DNA from: Streptococcus mitis
GTDB taxonomy: Bacteria > Bacillota > Bacilli > Lactobacillales > Streptococcaceae
Direction: 5' to 3'
Assembly: GCF_009496285.1 (NCBI RefSeq)
Contig: NZ_WIJK01000010.1
Coordinates: 1 to 64,000 of the forward strand
Length of the DNA: 64,000 nucleotides
The notes beneath the pieces are model-generated. The model was not told the origin of the DNA and searched no databases. It was given only the letters and a program-made list of their open reading frames with translations. This document shows, piece after piece, positions 63,183-64,000 of this stretch (the stretch's first letter is position 1; each line of letters begins with the position of its first letter). The position numbers were made by a program, and so were the translations under genes.

Positions 63183-63223
63183 AAGGCAGTACTTTTGGTC
63201 TTCACTACGTGAACCAAGCACTG
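63183..63223. repeat. Second hairpin near the origin
   Basis: GGCAGT and ACTGCC, then CTTGGT/ACCAA-type pairing, with an inner perfect TTCAC/GTGAA hairpin. It lies between the origin and the stop of the membrane protein gene. It has no T tract. It could be part of origin function, such as a single-strand origin, or an mRNA 3' end. Confidence 0.5.
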
Positions 63224-63231
63224 CCAATTTA

Positions 63232-63855
63232 TTATCTTTTTGTAGATTTAAACCAGAGCTTATTACCTTTCCTATTTGGTGCAGAAAAATAATAGTCTGG
63301 ATTGCGACTAGAAATTTCTTCTTTGATGTAGGATTCCATGTCTCTCAGAAGTTTCTGAGCCTGTTGAGTCTTTGGATACTTAATCACAATCGTCACAGAA
63401 TCTTTTCTTACGTCAACAACACACTTAGATGTTGCTCTATTGAATTTCCTTAAAATAGGATTGAACCTTGTCACAGTAGAAGAGTTATCAATTGAAAAGG
63501 CCAGTTGAGAATTCTCGTCTTGTCGTAAAAACTGTGCTAGTCGAATCGTTTGATATGCAGATTTAAAATAGTTTATAGGTGTGTCATAGAGCAATCGTAG
63601 AATTAACTCAATTATGATGATAAATGCTGCAATTAATGGTAATAAAATTGCTAGAGTTTTTGTATAGTACTCACCTTTACTAGCCCATTGCTTTATCGCC
63701 TCAAACAGATGAGATAAGTATGTACTTTGAGCATTCGCAATCAAATCTTGTAGTAATCTAAGACCAATTGTCAAACAAAGGAAAAACAAGCTATACATAA
63801 GTAATGTCACTGTAATATTAAACGTTCTCTGAAAGAAATTCTTTTTGACATTCAT
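63232..63855 (-). CDS. Two-span membrane protein of the integrated element
   Basis: A 207-residue protein with two hydrophobic segments (about 13-33, VTLLMYSLFFLCLTIGLRLL; and about 68-92, LAILLPLIAAFIIIIELILRL) and a C-terminal soluble domain of about 100 residues (FSIDNSSTVTRFNPIL...VVDVRKDSVTIVIKYP). I do not recognise the family. It overlaps the upstream gene by 4 nt (ATGA), so both are coupled and belong to one unit with rep. Start ATG at 63855. Confidence 0.7.
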   Translation of the reverse strand: MNVKKNFFQRTFNITVTLLMYSLFFLCLTIGLRLLQDLIANAQSTYLSHLFEAIKQWASKGEYYTKTLAILLPLIAAFIIIIELILRLLYDTPINYFKSAYQTIRLAQFLRQDENSQLAFSIDNSSTVTRFNPILRKFNRATSKCVVDVRKDSVTIVIKYPKTQQAQKLLRDMESYIKEEISSRNPDYYFSAPNRKGNKLWFKSTKR

Positions 63856-64000
63856 AAAATACCTTTCTTAGTGTAGTACGTTGGACATAATAATGGTAAC
63901 ACTTGATAGGGATGCTCATTATCAATGATTTGTATCAAACCGGTACCCTTTCCAACTGGTATGACAATACCCTCTGGATCCAAATCTGGGAATAGAAATT
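63852..64000 (-). CDS. C-terminal end of an element gene, cut by the window edge
   Basis: The last 48 codons of a gene run off the right edge and end in a TGA that overlaps the next ATG. The visible product reads FLFPDLDPEGIVIPVGKGTG, LIQIIDNEHPYQVLP, then a short tail KKGIL. Its position before a membrane protein and rep would suit an FtsK/TcpA-like DNA translocase, but too little is visible to say. Confidence 0.55.
   Translation of the reverse strand, partial: FLFPDLDPEGIVIPVGKGTGLIQIIDNEHPYQVLPLLCPTYYTKKGIL

Overview
The window looks like chromosome of a mitis-group Streptococcus (S. mitis / S. pneumoniae / S. pseudopneumoniae / S. oralis). The evidence is low GC, five BOX-type intergenic repeats, YSIRK-type signal peptides with LPXTG anchors, an ami oligopeptide operon, endA/epuA/murA, and a satABC-type sialic acid transporter. 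I could not run a search, so the species is not fixed. Almost everything from 1 to 54.5 kb is on the minus strand. The exceptions are tRNA-Cys and two genes near 41-42 kb.

Region 1 (1-23.4 kb) is a host-glycan foraging island. It starts with a very large surface protein, cut by the left edge, that joins a V8-like serine protease domain to a GH29 alpha-L-fucosidase. Next come a ROK kinase (ManNAc kinase), sialic acid lyase, a YesL-like membrane protein, a YhcH/NanQ-type protein, the SatABC sugar ABC importer and NanE. Two tandem NanA-type sialidases with strongly expanded C-terminal repeats and a CE7 acetyl esterase follow. Together they cover release, deacetylation, uptake and breakdown of sialic acid. 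Five promoters in this island carry the core GAAA-STAG/CTAS-TTTC (GAAACTACTTTC or its complement) at exactly the same distance, 57 nt upstream of the -35 and 80 nt upstream of the -10. This suggests one activator, probably the RpiR-type NanR, whose gene is not in the window. cre sites overlap or follow most of the same promoters.

Region 2 (23.5-30.5 kb) is the amiACDEF oligopeptide ABC operon, with CodY-box-like sites upstream and an intercistronic hairpin after amiA. Region 3 (30.5-31.77 kb) is tRNA-Cys followed by the decayed remains of an integrated element. The remains are bounded by a 10-bp repeat of the tRNA 3' end, and the tRNA's probable original terminator now lies beyond the far copy. 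On the minus strand this scar also holds a 5'-truncated gene fragment and a multi-hairpin RNA candidate.

Region 4 (31.77-59.0 kb) is core chromosome: CorC/HlyC-type protein, EndA, EpuA, MurA, SepM, CoaD, RsmD, AsnA, BI-1, a TrmH-family methyltransferase (probably leaderless), acylphosphatase, YidC, PflA, LysA, PurR, YhaM, RmuC, thiamine pyrophosphokinase, Rpe, RsgA, RsmA, two uncharacterised proteins, RnmV, TatD, a KimA-like potassium transporter, an Ali-type peptide-binding lipoprotein and ribosomal protein L34.

Region 5 (59.0-64.0 kb) is AT-rich and accessory: a cadD-cadC-type cadmium resistance operon with an ArsR-type operator, then the left end of an integrated element (tyrosine integrase, HTH excisionase-like protein, pMV158-type Rep, membrane protein, cut gene). 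A 12-bp perfect hairpin just upstream of rep carries TACTACGAC in its loop, the nick sequence of pMV158-family rolling-circle origins. The element therefore appears to carry its own rolling-circle origin.
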